The position numbers and the translations under genes are program-made. Of a DNA stretch of 64,000 nucleotides, positions 54,641-63,562 are shown in pieces. Numbering within the stretch: the first letter of the stretch is position 1; each line of letters starts with the position of its first letter. The notes below the pieces were generated by a model. It was not told the DNA's origin, did no database searches, and saw only the letters and a program-made list of their open reading frames with translations. Origin of the DNA: Negativicutes bacterium (GTDB lineage: Bacteria > Bacillota > Negativicutes > Anaeromusales > Anaeromusaceae); assembly GCA_009929485.1 (NCBI GenBank), contig SAAJ01000017.1, positions 1 to 64,000 on the forward strand. Reading direction: 5' to 3'.

Positions 54641-54685
54641 AAAAGCCCTGTTGCTTGCCGTCGAAACGGCAGCAGCAGGGCTTTT
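54641..54685. terminator. terminator of the 48-aa gene
   Basis: AAAAGCCCTG and CAGGGCTTTT form the outer stem, with TTGCCGT/ACGGCA inside around CGAA. It is bidirectional and also faces the convergent gene at 54715. Confidence 0.88.
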
Positions 54686-54714
54686 GTTGTAGGACGGCCT
54701 CCCAAAAAGACTAT

Positions 54715-55065
54715 TTATGCTTCCGTAATTTCGGAAAAATAAATAACCGTTACCAAGTCCTCCATCGTCAACGCTTTGTTGTAAATGCTTTCAAAAAAAC
54801 GCAATAACGCTTCTACCGAATCAATATCCGGATTCTGATGCTGCAAATCTTCCATGGTCAGCTGGGAAAAGCGTTTCGTCTTCGTCCGGTCAACACTGGC
54901 AGCATATAGCTTGCGTTTAGGCCCCATGCGCTTACCCACCGTAATCCAGACTACTGAATTTTCCGGGTATATGTTGCGTACATCTCCTAAACGCACTGTA
55001 CAATTTTTAGTCCGGGCTATAAGCAGTTTTTCATGATGCGGCGATTGAAAGTTAAGAGCAAACAT
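54715..55065 (-). CDS. ASCH/PUA-like protein
   Basis: A 116-aa protein beginning MFALNFQSPHHEKLLIARTKNCTVRLGD, with WITVGKRMGPKRKLYAASVDRTKTKRF. This is the ASCH-like beta-barrel pattern (pyrophosphate- or RNA-associated PUA fold), followed by a helical C-terminus ending LVTVIYFSEI. AAAGGGGGA precedes ATG 55065. The role is unknown; RNA binding is suggested by the fold. Confidence 0.65.
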   Translation of the reverse strand: MFALNFQSPHHEKLLIARTKNCTVRLGDVRNIYPENSVVWITVGKRMGPKRKLYAASVDRTKTKRFSQLTMEDLQHQNPDIDSVEALLRFFESIYNKALTMEDLVTVIYFSEITEA

Positions 55066-55235
55066 AATATCCCCCTTTAGCAACATTCACTTTTATTTGT
55101 AATCAGTATAGCTTTTTTTGTATAGCATTGCAAAACATTCATTTGCTTTTCCCTTTTCAAATACGCCGCAACTGCAATCCTCTTGCGACTTTGTTTATTC
55201 TGCTCGCACATTTCTAAAATTAAGACAGGAAAATT

Positions 55236-55670
55236 TTACATCAACCGTCGCAAAACCTCCACTAGGCGCATATCACACAAAAAACCTTGCATATTACCCA
55301 TATAGCGGTTATGCCGCGCCCGTTCCGACAACTCCTGCAGCCAGTCCCTCCGCTCGGCTACGGCAGGCCTTCTCACCGTCATTCCTGGCGCCACTCGCTG
55401 CGAATCAAAGGTCAGCATAGCATGCTCATACCTCGATAATACGCCTTCTTGGTATAAGCGCGCCGACAAATCACAAAGTTCGCCAAAAGAAGCATCTGTC
55501 GGATCATAATCCATGCGCAGCTCCGTCCAAAAAGGAGCTTCACGGGGTCGATCCATTTCAACTTTTTCCAAAGTGACTTCGTATTCCGTATTTCCATCTT
55601 GCAAGTCAAGCTGTTCCCAAGGCGGCAAATTTATTACCGATTCCTTTTTTTTCACAGTTCCACCCGCCAT
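55236..55670 (-). CDS. hypothetical protein, 144 aa
   Basis: Not recognised. It is a polar, mostly helical protein with a conserved-looking NLPPWEQLDLQ start and a C-terminal RHNRYMGNMQGFLCDMRLVEVLRRL helix. It is followed by about 170 bp before the ASCH-like gene on the same strand. There is no signal peptide or cysteine motif. Confidence 0.6.
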   Translation of the reverse strand: MAGGTVKKKESVINLPPWEQLDLQDGNTEYEVTLEKVEMDRPREAPFWTELRMDYDPTDASFGELCDLSARLYQEGVLSRYEHAMLTFDSQRVAPGMTVRRPAVAERRDWLQELSERARHNRYMGNMQGFLCDMRLVEVLRRLM

Positions 55671-55782
55671 TCATTAATTATTTGTTTTTTCTATTATTTC
55701 TAAACAACTTGCTAAAATCCTCCTATTGTTTTACATTTTTTGTAAAACATAGTTTGCTTATAATTCGACAGCTTTTTTCTAG

Positions 55783-55812
55783 TAGACAAAACGAACTTTT
55801 CCAGTGTATGAT
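55783..55812 (+). promoter_or_regulatory. promoter of the amino-acid ABC operon
   Basis: TAGACA, an 18-bp spacer and TATGAT. Transcription from it would run through the hairpin at 55861 before the ATPase gene. Confidence 0.5.
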
Positions 55813-55860
55813 ATAAAAAACGTCCAATATGTGACAACTGCAAAATTAATCGGCAATGAA

Positions 55861-55903
55861 GCCTCGGTGAATTGTTAATCAAACATTCACCGGGGCTTTT
55901 TAT
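55861..55903 (+). terminator. leader terminator/attenuator before the amino-acid ABC operon
   Basis: GCCTCGGTGAAT/ATTCACCG-GGGC followed by TTTTTATT, 28 bp before the ATPase start. It either ends an upstream small RNA or attenuates the operon. Confidence 0.7.
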
Positions 55904-55931
55904 TATCTCAAGAAAGGACAGGTGAACGCGT

Positions 55932-56660
55932 ATGATTCAATTATCTCAAATCCACAAATACTTTGGCAGCCTGCATGTACTCAAAGGCGTTGATCTTGCC
56001 GTCGCCGCCGGTGAAAAAATTGTCATCATCGGCCCCAGCGGCTCTGGGAAAAGCACGCTAATTCGCTGCATCAACCTCTTAGAACGACCCACAGAAGGCT
56101 CTGTGGTAGTTTCGGGCACCGATTTAACGGCGCCAAGCGCGGATATCGCCAAAATCCGCCAGTCTATGGGCATGGTGTTTCAACAGTTTAATCTCTACCC
56201 GCATATGACGGTGCTGGAAAATCTCACATTGGCTCCAATCCGATTGCAAGGCGTTTCTCTAGAAGAAGCAAAAAAATCAGGCCTTGCGTATCTGGAACGG
56301 GTAGGTCTCAAAGAAAAAGCGGATGCCTATCCAGCACAGCTTTCCGGCGGACAGCAGCAGCGTGTAGCCATCGCGCGGGCTCTGAATATGCATCCGCAAG
56401 TCATGCTCTTTGACGAACCGACTTCTGCTTTAGACCCTGAAATGATTCAAGAAGTGCTGGATGTCATGACTTCTTTGGCTGACGAAGGCATTACCATGAT
56501 CGTAGTCACCCATGAAATGGGCTTTGCCCGCAAGGTGGCCGACCGGGTCATCTTTATGGATGATGGCTGCATTCTCGAGGAGAATGATCCTGAAAGCTTT
56601 TTTACGAATCCCCAGAATGAACGAACCCAGTTATTTCTTAGCCGCATTAATCATGCGTAA
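55932..56660 (+). CDS. glnQ: polar amino-acid ABC transporter ATPase (GlnQ-like)
   Basis: A 242-aa ATPase: Walker [11 protein letters not shown]-loop [14 protein letters not shown], signature [16 protein letters not shown], Walker [16 protein letters not shown] and [12 protein letters not shown]. This is the GlnQ/HisP branch. AAAGGACAGG precedes ATG 55932. It leads an operon with a binding protein and two permeases. Confidence 0.95.
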   Translation: MIQLSQIHKYFGSLHVLKGVDLAVAAGEKIVIIGPSGSGKSTLIRCINLLERPTEGSVVVSGTDLTAPSADIAKIRQSMGMVFQQFNLYPHMTVLENLTLAPIRLQGVSLEEAKKSGLAYLERVGLKEKADAYPAQLSGGQQQRVAIARALNMHPQVMLFDEPTSALDPEMIQEVLDVMTSLADEGITMIVVTHEMGFARKVADRVIFMDDGCILEENDPESFFTNPQNERTQLFLSRINHA

Positions 56661-56695
56661 CCATAAAAACTTCAAAAAAACGAAGGAGACGATGT

Positions 56696-57511
56696 ATGAT
56701 GAAAAAGAAACTGTTAGGACTTCTTGCTGTTTTTGCTATGTCGGCCGTACTTTTGACCGGCTGCGGCAGTTCTCCCGCGGCTAAACCGGGCGATGCGGCG
56801 GCTGCGCCAGACATCAAGGCCATTAAAGATCGAGGCGTACTCAATGTCGGCGTAAAGGTCGATGTCCCGAAATTTGGTTTTAAAGATCCTCAAACAGGGA
56901 AAATCGACGGCATGGAAATTGATTTAGCAAAAAAAATGGCTAAGAAAATTCTTGGCGATGAAAACAAGATTAACGTGCAAGCGGTAACGGCTAAAACCCG
57001 CGGTCCTCTGCTGGACAACGGCGAAGTGGATTTCGTTATTGCCACTTTTACCATCACCGAAGAGCGTAAACAAAGCTACAATTTTTCCGACCCGTACTTT
57101 AGTGACGGCGTAGCGTTGATGGTGAAAAAGAGCTCCGGCATTCAGAGTCTGAAAGATCTTAACGGCAAAAAAGTGGGCGTAGCCCAAAGCGCGACCAGCA
57201 AAAAAGCTCTGATTGACGAAGGCAAAAAACAAGGTTTGAATATTCAATATCTGGAATTCGGCACATATCCGGAAATCAAAACCGCCCTCGACTCTGGTCG
57301 TATTGACTGCTTTTCCGTAGACGCCGCCATTCTCTTCGGCTATCTGGACGACTCGACGACCATCCTGCCGGATCGTTACAGTCCCCAGTTGTACGGCATT
57401 GCTTCCAAAAAGAGCAATACCGCTTTGGCCAATTTAGCGAATGACACGGTAAACGAAATGAAAGCATCCGGCGACCTAGACAAGCTCATTCAAAAATGGG
57501 GGCTGAAATAA
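56696..57511 (+). CDS. amino-acid ABC transporter binding protein
   Basis: A 271-aa lipoprotein (lipobox VLLTGCGSS) with the SBP_bac_3 fold: GVLNVGVKVDVPKFGFKDPQTG, GMEIDLAKKMAKK, VIATFTITEERKQSYNFSDPYF and a C-terminal LIQKWGLK. The TxTxTxER segment is close to PEB1/glutamate-glutamine binders. GAAGGAG precedes ATG 56696. The exact ligand is unknown. Confidence 0.93.
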   Translation: MMKKKLLGLLAVFAMSAVLLTGCGSSPAAKPGDAAAAPDIKAIKDRGVLNVGVKVDVPKFGFKDPQTGKIDGMEIDLAKKMAKKILGDENKINVQAVTAKTRGPLLDNGEVDFVIATFTITEERKQSYNFSDPYFSDGVALMVKKSSGIQSLKDLNGKKVGVAQSATSKKALIDEGKKQGLNIQYLEFGTYPEIKTALDSGRIDCFSVDAAILFGYLDDSTTILPDRYSPQLYGIASKKSNTALANLANDTVNEMKASGDLDKLIQKWGLK

Positions 57512-57513
57512 TC

Positions 57514-58182
57514 ATGGGCCCCTTTGCCTGGTTCAAATGGCAGGCGCTATTTGCCGAATGGCCTGTTTTTCTGGAGGGTTTCGCCATGACAATTGCGTTA
57601 TCCGTCCTGGCGCTGCTCCTCTCCCTGACGCTGGGCATCCTTTTCGGCGTCCTCGGGACGGCTCAATACCGGCCGCTCCGCTGGCTGAACCGCATTTACG
57701 TCGAGTTTATCCAGAATACGCCGTTAGTCATCCAGATTTTCTTTCTGTATCACGCCCTGCCTCATTGGGGCCTCATGCTGCCGGTCTTTACGGTTGGCGT
57801 TTTAGGAATCGGCTTCTATCATGGCGCCTATATCGCCGAAGTTGTCCGCGCCGGCATCTTGGCTGTTTCTAAGGGACAGCATGAGGCAGCGTATTCTCAA
57901 GGGTTTTCCTATTGGCAAGCGATGCGCTACATTATTCTGCCCCAGGCTAAGCGCATGGCCTATCCGCCGCTAACCAATCAGGCGGTCAGTCTGATTAAAA
58001 ACACTTCGGTTATGGCCATGGTTGCCGGCGGCGATCTCATGTACCAAGCAGATTCTTGGGCCAGCGCTAATTTATATTACGGCCCGGCCTATGTCATTAC
58101 CGGCCTTCTCTATCTGGCCCTTTGCTTTCCGCTGGCTACCTATGCGCGTCGTATGGAGCGCCGCTTGGAGGTGTCGCTGTAA
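57514..58182 (+). CDS. amino-acid ABC permease 1 (HisM/GlnP family)
   Basis: A 222-aa inner-membrane permease with an EAA loop ([28 protein letters not shown]) and about five TM helices. I start at ATG 57514 behind GGGGGC; an in-frame ATG at 57496 is inside the preceding gene. It forms a heterodimer with permease 2. Confidence 0.92.
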   Translation: MGPFAWFKWQALFAEWPVFLEGFAMTIALSVLALLLSLTLGILFGVLGTAQYRPLRWLNRIYVEFIQNTPLVIQIFFLYHALPHWGLMLPVFTVGVLGIGFYHGAYIAEVVRAGILAVSKGQHEAAYSQGFSYWQAMRYIILPQAKRMAYPPLTNQAVSLIKNTSVMAMVAGGDLMYQADSWASANLYYGPAYVITGLLYLALCFPLATYARRMERRLEVSL

Positions 58183-58826
58183 TGTCTGAATTATTACAAC
58201 CCGATATTCTCCGCTTTTTAGGGGAAGGTTTATTGACGACGCTATATATATCTGTAGCCTCCATCATTCTCAGCCTCCTCTTCGGCACCTTGCTGGGAGT
58301 GGCTCGCTATTCCGGCCATGCCATAGCCGCGCCGTTGGCGGCAACCTATATCGAAGCGGTTCGCAACACGCCTCTTTTACTCTTCATTTTGGCCGCCCGT
58401 TTTATGACGCCCTTGCCGCCTATCCAGGCTGGCGTAACCGCGATGACCGTCTTTACCAGCGCGATTATCGCCGAAATCGTCCGCGGCGGCTTGAATTCCA
58501 TTTCCAAAGGACAATGGGAGGCAGCCTCGTCGCAAGGATTCGGCTACTGGCAGACGCTGCGTTTTATCATTCTGCCCCAAGCCTTTCGCAACATGATTCC
58601 GCCTCTGGTTTCCCAGTGCACCACCGTCATCAAGGATACTTCTTTTGTTTGGGCCGTGGGCATTGAGGATTTGACAGGCAAAGGCATGATCATCATGGGA
58701 AAATACGGCTCCACCGCTCAGGTCTTCACTATGTTCGGCATGATTGCCTGCGCCTACTTTATCTTGAACTATTCCTTGTCCCAGTGGGCCCGGCAACAAC
58801 AACAGCGGTTGCTGCGCAGTTTATAA
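58182..58826 (+). CDS. amino-acid ABC permease 2 (HisQ/GlnP family)
   Basis: A 214-aa permease with the EAA loop [32 protein letters not shown] 58182 overlaps the stop of permease 1 (TAATG) and has GGAGGTG upstream; the longer frame is rejected. It is the last gene of the operon. Confidence 0.93.
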   Translation: MSELLQPDILRFLGEGLLTTLYISVASIILSLLFGTLLGVARYSGHAIAAPLAATYIEAVRNTPLLLFILAARFMTPLPPIQAGVTAMTVFTSAIIAEIVRGGLNSISKGQWEAASSQGFGYWQTLRFIILPQAFRNMIPPLVSQCTTVIKDTSFVWAVGIEDLTGKGMIIMGKYGSTAQVFTMFGMIACAYFILNYSLSQWARQQQQRLLRSL

Positions 58827-58842
58827 GACATAATGTAAAGAA

Positions 58843-58884
58843 AAAAGAGAAAGAGCCCGCCTTAGGCAGGGTTCTTTCTCTTTT
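58843..58884 (+). terminator. terminator of the amino-acid ABC operon
   Basis: AAAAGAGAAAGA and TCTTTCTCTTTT form the outer stem with CCC-G-CC/GG-CA-GGG inside. It lies 17 bp after the stop. Confidence 0.88.
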
Positions 58885-58933
58885 GCAGCGAACTAAGCTT
58901 ACAAAGCAAGAATGAAACAAAGGAGAGGTTCCC

Positions 58934-59614
58934 ATGCATTTACTGCTGGTTGGAGGCGGCCGCAGCGGCGCTGAACTACTAAAACTATTTCAAAATATCT
59001 CCGAGGTATCAGTAGCAGGTATTGTCGACGTCAAAACCGACGTCGTTGGCATTCAATTGGCCAAAAGCTTACGAATCCCTACTTACCAGAATTTAAAAGA
59101 AGCCTTGCATAATCCTGTGGTCGATGTGGTTTTGAACATTACCGGCAATCCGGAAGTACAGCGGCAAATTGAAGAATATAAACCAGACAAAGTACAGCTT
59201 GTTGACGGCTATATTACCTCCATCTTATACCACCTCTTAAAAGCGCAGGTTCTCATGTATGAAGAATTAGGCGGGCAGCTGCAAGCCTTAAGCCAGTCTA
59301 CAGATGAAGCCAAGGAACATATCCATAAGACTCACGACGTCATTGACTTCATCAAAAACGTCTCCCAACAAACCAATCTCCTGGGCCTCAACGCCGCCAT
59401 CGAAGCGGCCCGCGCCGGTGAACAAGGAAAAGGATTTGCCGTCGTAGCCAGCGAGGTGCGCAAGCTGGCCGACAACAGCGTTGAAGCCACGAAAAAGATC
59501 ACCGACATTCTCACCAAAGTGGAAAGCTCTATGCAAGTGGTCGTTTCCGGGATTGAAAACACTTCTAAGCTCGCAGAAAAACATATGTGCCATGAAAAAA
59601 CCAGCGTTTCGTAA
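58934..59614 (+). CDS. Rossmann-fold/chemoreceptor fusion, soluble
   Basis: A 226-aa cytosolic protein. Residues 1-100 look like an NAD(P)-binding Rossmann domain ([17 protein letters not shown], then [18 protein letters not shown] and [17 protein letters not shown]). Residues about 115-215 are a short methyl-accepting chemotaxis signalling hairpin containing the tip [20 protein letters not shown]. It has no TM or HAMP. AAAGGAGAGG precedes ATG 58934. It would sense a dinucleotide or small ligand and signal to CheA. Its last codons run into the terminator stem, so the end may be truncated. Confidence 0.85.
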   Translation: MHLLLVGGGRSGAELLKLFQNISEVSVAGIVDVKTDVVGIQLAKSLRIPTYQNLKEALHNPVVDVVLNITGNPEVQRQIEEYKPDKVQLVDGYITSILYHLLKAQVLMYEELGGQLQALSQSTDEAKEHIHKTHDVIDFIKNVSQQTNLLGLNAAIEAARAGEQGKGFAVVASEVRKLADNSVEATKKITDILTKVESSMQVVVSGIENTSKLAEKHMCHEKTSVS

Positions 59615-59628
59615 AACGCTGGTTTTTT
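59595..59628 (+). terminator. terminator overlapping the chemoreceptor stop
   Basis: AAAAAACCAGCGTTT/AAACGCTGGTTTTTT. The TAA stop at 59612-59614 is in the loop, so the last residues (KTSVS) are coded by the stem. It also faces the convergent ABC-F gene. Confidence 0.9.
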
Positions 59629-59631
59629 CAT

Positions 59632-61188
59632 TTAAACGATCTTGGTTGTCCAATCTTCCACATTCCAGATGTGGGTTACCCAGTCTTCATAAAACTCCGG
59701 TTCATGGGACACCAAGAGAACAGTTCCTTTAAATTCCTGCAGCGCCCGCTTGAGCTCGGCTTTGGCTTCCACGTCCAAATGGTTAGTCGGCTCGTCGAGC
59801 ACCAGCCAGTTGATTTCTTTAAGCATCAGCTTGCATAGGCGTACTTTGGCGCTTTCCCCGCCGCTGAGCACCATGATCTGGCTGGTAATATGCTCATTCG
59901 TCAGGCCGCAGCGCGCCAAGGCCGCCCGCACTTCATAATTGGTCATGCCGGGATATTCCTGCCAGACCTCTTCAATAGCCGTATTGGTATTGTGGCGAGT
60001 GGATTCCTGCTCAAAATAACCAGTAAACAGGTATTCTCCTTGAACGACCTCGCCGGCAAAGGGTTTGATTTCTCCCAACAGCGTCTTAAGAAGTGTAGAT
60101 TTTCCCAGGCCGTTGACGCCCCGGATCGCTACCTTCTGGCCTCGTTCAAGCAAGATATCCACGGGGCGGGTCAGCGCCTCATCATAGCCCAGCACCAGAC
60201 CTTTCGCCTCGACAATGGTTCGGCTTGGCGTACGGGCTTCGCGGAAAGAAAAGGAAGCAGTCATCTTTTCCCTGGGTTTTTCTAAAATCTCCATCTTATC
60301 CAGGCGCTTCTTGCGGCTGTTAGCCATGCCGCGCGTAGCTACGCGGGCTTTGTTGCGGGCAATGAAATCCTCCATGCGTTCTACTTCCTGCTGCTGCCGT
60401 TCATAGGCCCGGATCTCCTGGTTCTTCCGCACCGCATAGGCCGCCTGGAATTGATCATAATCACCGCTGTAGCGAGTCAACACGGTATTTTCTACGTGAT
60501 AAATGACATTGACCACTTCATTCAAGAAAGGAATGTCATGAGAAACAAGAATAAAGCTATTTTCATAGGCCTTCAAGTAGCCCTTAAGCCATTCAATATG
60601 CTCAAAGTCCAAGTAATTGGTAGGCTCATCAAGAATCAAAATAGTGGGATTTTGCAAAAGCAGCTTGGTCAGCAGAACTTTGGTCCGCTGGCCGCCGCTC
60701 AGATCCGCCACATCTCGATCCAGACCAATTTCACCTAAACCCAGACCGTTCGCCACTTCCTCAATTTTAGCGTCCAGAATATAAAAGCCGCTATGTTCCA
60801 GAGCGTCTTGAATCTCACCCACAGAGGCCATCATTTCGTCCATTTCTTCTGGAGACGCCTCGCCCATTTTCTCATACAAAGCCAACATTTCCGCTTCCAT
60901 ATCGAACATCGCCTGAAAGGCTTCCCGCAGCACTTCCCGAATGCTCTTGCCCCGGCTAAGAACCGTATGCTGATCCAAGTAGCCCACCGTTACCCGGCTA
61001 GACCAGGCCACTTTGCCTTCATCCGGCGTCAGTTGCCCGGTAATAATATTTAAAAAGGTAGACTTTCCCTCGCCATTGGCGCCAACCAAGCCTACATGCT
61101 CTCCTTTAAGCAAACGAAAGGATACGTCCTGCAAAATCTGACGAGCCCCAAAGCCTTGGGACACATTTTCAACGGTCAATACGCTCAT
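59632..61188 (-). CDS. ABC-F ATPase (YbiT/YkpA-like)
   Basis: A 518-aa soluble protein with two ABC domains and no membrane part. Walker A sites are GANGEGKS and GVNGLGKS, and signatures are LSGGQRTKVLL and LSGGESAKVRL. Between them lies the ABC-F interdomain linker (YERQQQEVERMEDFIARNKA...). These proteins act on the ribosome, either in translation quality control or antibiotic protection. ATG 61188 follows AAGGAG; a longer start at 61221 has no ribosome site. Confidence 0.94.
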   Translation of the reverse strand: MSVLTVENVSQGFGARQILQDVSFRLLKGEHVGLVGANGEGKSTFLNIITGQLTPDEGKVAWSSRVTVGYLDQHTVLSRGKSIREVLREAFQAMFDMEAEMLALYEKMGEASPEEMDEMMASVGEIQDALEHSGFYILDAKIEEVANGLGLGEIGLDRDVADLSGGQRTKVLLTKLLLQNPTILILDEPTNYLDFEHIEWLKGYLKAYENSFILVSHDIPFLNEVVNVIYHVENTVLTRYSGDYDQFQAAYAVRKNQEIRAYERQQQEVERMEDFIARNKARVATRGMANSRKKRLDKMEILEKPREKMTASFSFREARTPSRTIVEAKGLVLGYDEALTRPVDILLERGQKVAIRGVNGLGKSTLLKTLLGEIKPFAGEVVQGEYLFTGYFEQESTRHNTNTAIEEVWQEYPGMTNYEVRAALARCGLTNEHITSQIMVLSGGESAKVRLCKLMLKEINWLVLDEPTNHLDVEAKAELKRALQEFKGTVLLVSHEPEFYEDWVTHIWNVEDWTTKIV

Positions 61189-61295
61189 GTTTTTCTCCTT
61201 GAAAAATTCATACTCATTCACTCACAGATAGCTTATATTTTAACGTGTCGAAGCCCTGGCTGTCAAAGGAAAAGTACTTTTCACCACTCGTTCTC

Positions 61296-61324
61296 TTGCC
61301 AGGCTGCAGGCATCGTGCTATGAT
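61296..61324 (+). promoter_or_regulatory. promoter of the thiamine operon
   Basis: TTGCCA, 17-bp spacer, TATGAT, about 25 bp before the TPP riboswitch. Confidence 0.65.
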
Positions 61325-61346
61325 AAAATTTAGAATCATATAGCAA

Positions 61347-61432
61347 GCTAGGGGGGCCAGAAGCGGCTGGCTGAGATACGGATCCTCATTCCGTGACCCT
61401 TTGACCTGATCTGGATTATACCAGCGTAGGAA
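61347..61432 (+). ncRNA. TPP riboswitch (THI element)
   Basis: The conserved parts are GGGGGGCC...GGCTGGCTGAGA, then ACCCTTTGACCTGATCTGG and ATACCAGCGTAGG. It binds thiamine pyrophosphate. The terminator that follows (61454-61484) is the expected expression platform. Confidence 0.97.
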
Positions 61433-61453
61433 AAGCTCCCATGCATGCCATGC

Positions 61454-61484
61454 AAGCGCATTCTCCGCAGAATGCGCTTTTGTT
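61454..61484 (+). terminator. riboswitch-controlled terminator
   Basis: AAGCGCATTC/GAATGCGCTT with a 6-nt loop, then TTGTTTTT, 55 bp before the cytX start. It forms when TPP is bound. Confidence 0.85.
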
Positions 61485-61538
61485 TTTCCCTCACCTTGTT
61501 CATTTGCTTGCTTTGCAAAAAAGAAAGAAGGTATCTTC

Positions 61539-62771
61539 ATGCAAACACCGTTAAAAACCATTCGTTTTCCTCATTTTTTCTTTCTCTGGTTCGGCGCCGC
61601 CGTTTCCATGGCGGAAATACTGGCCGGAGGCCTCTTAGCTCCCCTAGGATTTGAAGACGGCTTACTGGCTATTTTAGGCGGCCACGCTCTAGGAACAATT
61701 CTGCTGGTTCTCTGCGGGCTGATCGGCTTTCGCGAAGGACTTTCCGCTATTGAATCCACACGCATTTCTTTTGGCGTCTACGGGGCCAAACTGTTTTCTC
61801 TCTTCAATATTTTGCAGCTGGTTGGCTGGACCTCAATTATGATCCTGGCCGCCGCCCGCTCGTTGAACGAAACCAGCCGCCACCTTTGGCAAATCGATCA
61901 ATACGGCCTCTGGTGCCTTCTCGTGGGCGCGCTGGTGCTGCTTTGGATTGTCTTGGGCCGCGAAACCGGCTGGAAAAAAGCTAACATGGCTGCCGCTTTG
62001 CTTTTATTTGCTTTGACCATCGTCATGAGCAGCGTTGTCTTTGCCGACACTACGGTTCTGAGCAAGCCCGCCGCAGGAGGCATGCCCTTTGGCGCTGGCT
62101 TTGAGCTCAGCGTGGTTATGCCCCTTTCCTGGCTGCCTCTTATCGCCGACTACACCCGTTTCGCCCGTTCCGGTCAAGGAGCCGCCTGGGGCAGCGGCCT
62201 GGGGTATTTCCTCGGCAGCTGCTGGATGTACATTATCGGCCTTAGCGTAGCTCTTGTCGCAGGTCAAGCTGACCCCGCAGGCATGCTGCTGGCGGCCAAT
62301 CTGGGGCTTTCCGTTTTAGCCATCGTTCTTTTAGCCACCATTACCACCACCTTTATGGACGCCTACTCCGCCGGCGTCAGCGTACATACGCTGCTGCCTG
62401 GGTTTAATGAAAAGCATGCGGCTTTAGCAGTAACCGTCGCCGGTACCTTGCTGGCTCTCGGCGTCGACATGGAACAATACGAAGGGTTTCTGCTCCTGAT
62501 CGGTTCGGTCTTCGCACCGCTCTTCGCGATCCTGCTCAGCGACTACTTTCTCTTAGGCAACCGCCAGCTGCGTCCCGGTCTCATGGTCAACTGGCTGGCT
62601 CTAGTCATTTGGGCCTTGGGCGTCGCGCTTTACTATCAACTGCTCAAGCTTGATCTTATAGTCGGCGCTACTGTGCCGGTCATGTTTGCCACTGCGTTTA
62701 CTTATATCCTCGTAGGGAGGTTTGCGGCCAAATGGAGCTTGCAGAAAGACTCGCTGAAAACATCTGCTTAA
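61539..62771 (+). CDS. cytX: hydroxymethylpyrimidine transporter (NCS1 family)
   Basis: A 410-aa, 12-TM transporter of the nucleobase:cation symporter-1 family: FFLWFGAAVSMAEILAGGLLA in TM1, ADYTRFARSGQGAAWGSGLGYFLGS, and DAYSAGVSVHT. In TPP-regulated operons this family is CytX, which takes up the thiamine pyrimidine HMP. GAAGGT precedes ATG 61539. It overlaps thiM by 40 nt. Confidence 0.92.
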   Translation: MQTPLKTIRFPHFFFLWFGAAVSMAEILAGGLLAPLGFEDGLLAILGGHALGTILLVLCGLIGFREGLSAIESTRISFGVYGAKLFSLFNILQLVGWTSIMILAAARSLNETSRHLWQIDQYGLWCLLVGALVLLWIVLGRETGWKKANMAAALLLFALTIVMSSVVFADTTVLSKPAAGGMPFGAGFELSVVMPLSWLPLIADYTRFARSGQGAAWGSGLGYFLGSCWMYIIGLSVALVAGQADPAGMLLAANLGLSVLAIVLLATITTTFMDAYSAGVSVHTLLPGFNEKHAALAVTVAGTLLALGVDMEQYEGFLLLIGSVFAPLFAILLSDYFLLGNRQLRPGLMVNWLALVIWALGVALYYQLLKLDLIVGATVPVMFATAFTYILVGRFAAKWSLQKDSLKTSA

Positions 62772-63562
62772 TTCAAAAACAACGCCCCTTGGTACATCAA
62801 ATTACCAACCAAGTAACTATGCAGGATTGCGCCAACATCACCTTAGCCATCGGCGCTTCCCCTGTCATGGCTAACGCTCCGGAAGAAGCCGCGGAAATCA
62901 CGGTTCACGCTAAAGCGCTAGTGCTTAACCTGGGAACTTTGCAGCCCCGCAGCGCTGAAGCCATGCTTATGGCAGGAAAAGTAGCCAAAGCCCAAGGCGT
63001 CCCCATCGTGCTGGACCCAGTGGGCGTCGGCGCTACCCGCCTGCGGCAGCAGACTGCCGCCAGGTTGCTCCTTGAATGTCCCCCTGATATTATCCGAGGC
63101 AACTTAGCGGAAATCGCGGCTCTAGCAGGACAGACGATCGCCAGTCCCGGCGTTGATGCGTTAAAAGAGGCGGCCCAAGCCGCAGAAACTGCTTACTTTC
63201 TGGCTAAAAAGCTGCACTGCGTCGTGGCGGTTTCGGGTGAAACCGATTGGATTGCCTCTCCAGACCAGCAAACAGCCTGCCTGCATAATGGCGTACCCAT
63301 GCTGCGTTTCGTAACAGGTACAGGCTGTATGAGCAGCTCCCTTATTGGCTGCGCTGCAGCGGTTTCTCCCGCTTGGGAAGCAGCCATAACCGGCCTTGCT
63401 TGCATGGGCATTGCCGGAGAGCTGGCCGCAGCCAATTTAACTTCTTCTCAAGGAACCGGCAGCTTCCGCACCGGCTTATTTGACGCCGTCTCCACCTTGA
63501 CCGGCGCTACGCTGCGCCAACACCTGCACTTGCAACTATCATCCGCTTCAGGAGGTGCCTAA
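62732..63562 (+). CDS. thiM: hydroxyethylthiazole kinase
   Basis: A 276-aa ribokinase-like enzyme that phosphorylates 4-methyl-5-(2-hydroxyethyl)thiazole for thiamine salvage. It has VHQITNQVTMQDCANITLAIGASP, LVLNLGTL, GNLAEIAAL and the catalytic TGTGCMSSSLIG. Its start overlaps the end of cytX, and its stop overlaps the ATG of thiW. Confidence 0.96.
   Translation: MELAERLAENICLIQKQRPLVHQITNQVTMQDCANITLAIGASPVMANAPEEAAEITVHAKALVLNLGTLQPRSAEAMLMAGKVAKAQGVPIVLDPVGVGATRLRQQTAARLLLECPPDIIRGNLAEIAALAGQTIASPGVDALKEAAQAAETAYFLAKKLHCVVAVSGETDWIASPDQQTACLHNGVPMLRFVTGTGCMSSSLIGCAAAVSPAWEAAITGLACMGIAGELAAANLTSSQGTGSFRTGLFDAVSTLTGATLRQHLHLQLSSASGGA

Noticed and set aside
61214-61561. 115-aa minus-strand frame over the thiamine leader
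   Set aside because: It lies antisense to the TPP riboswitch and its terminator, with no ribosome site.
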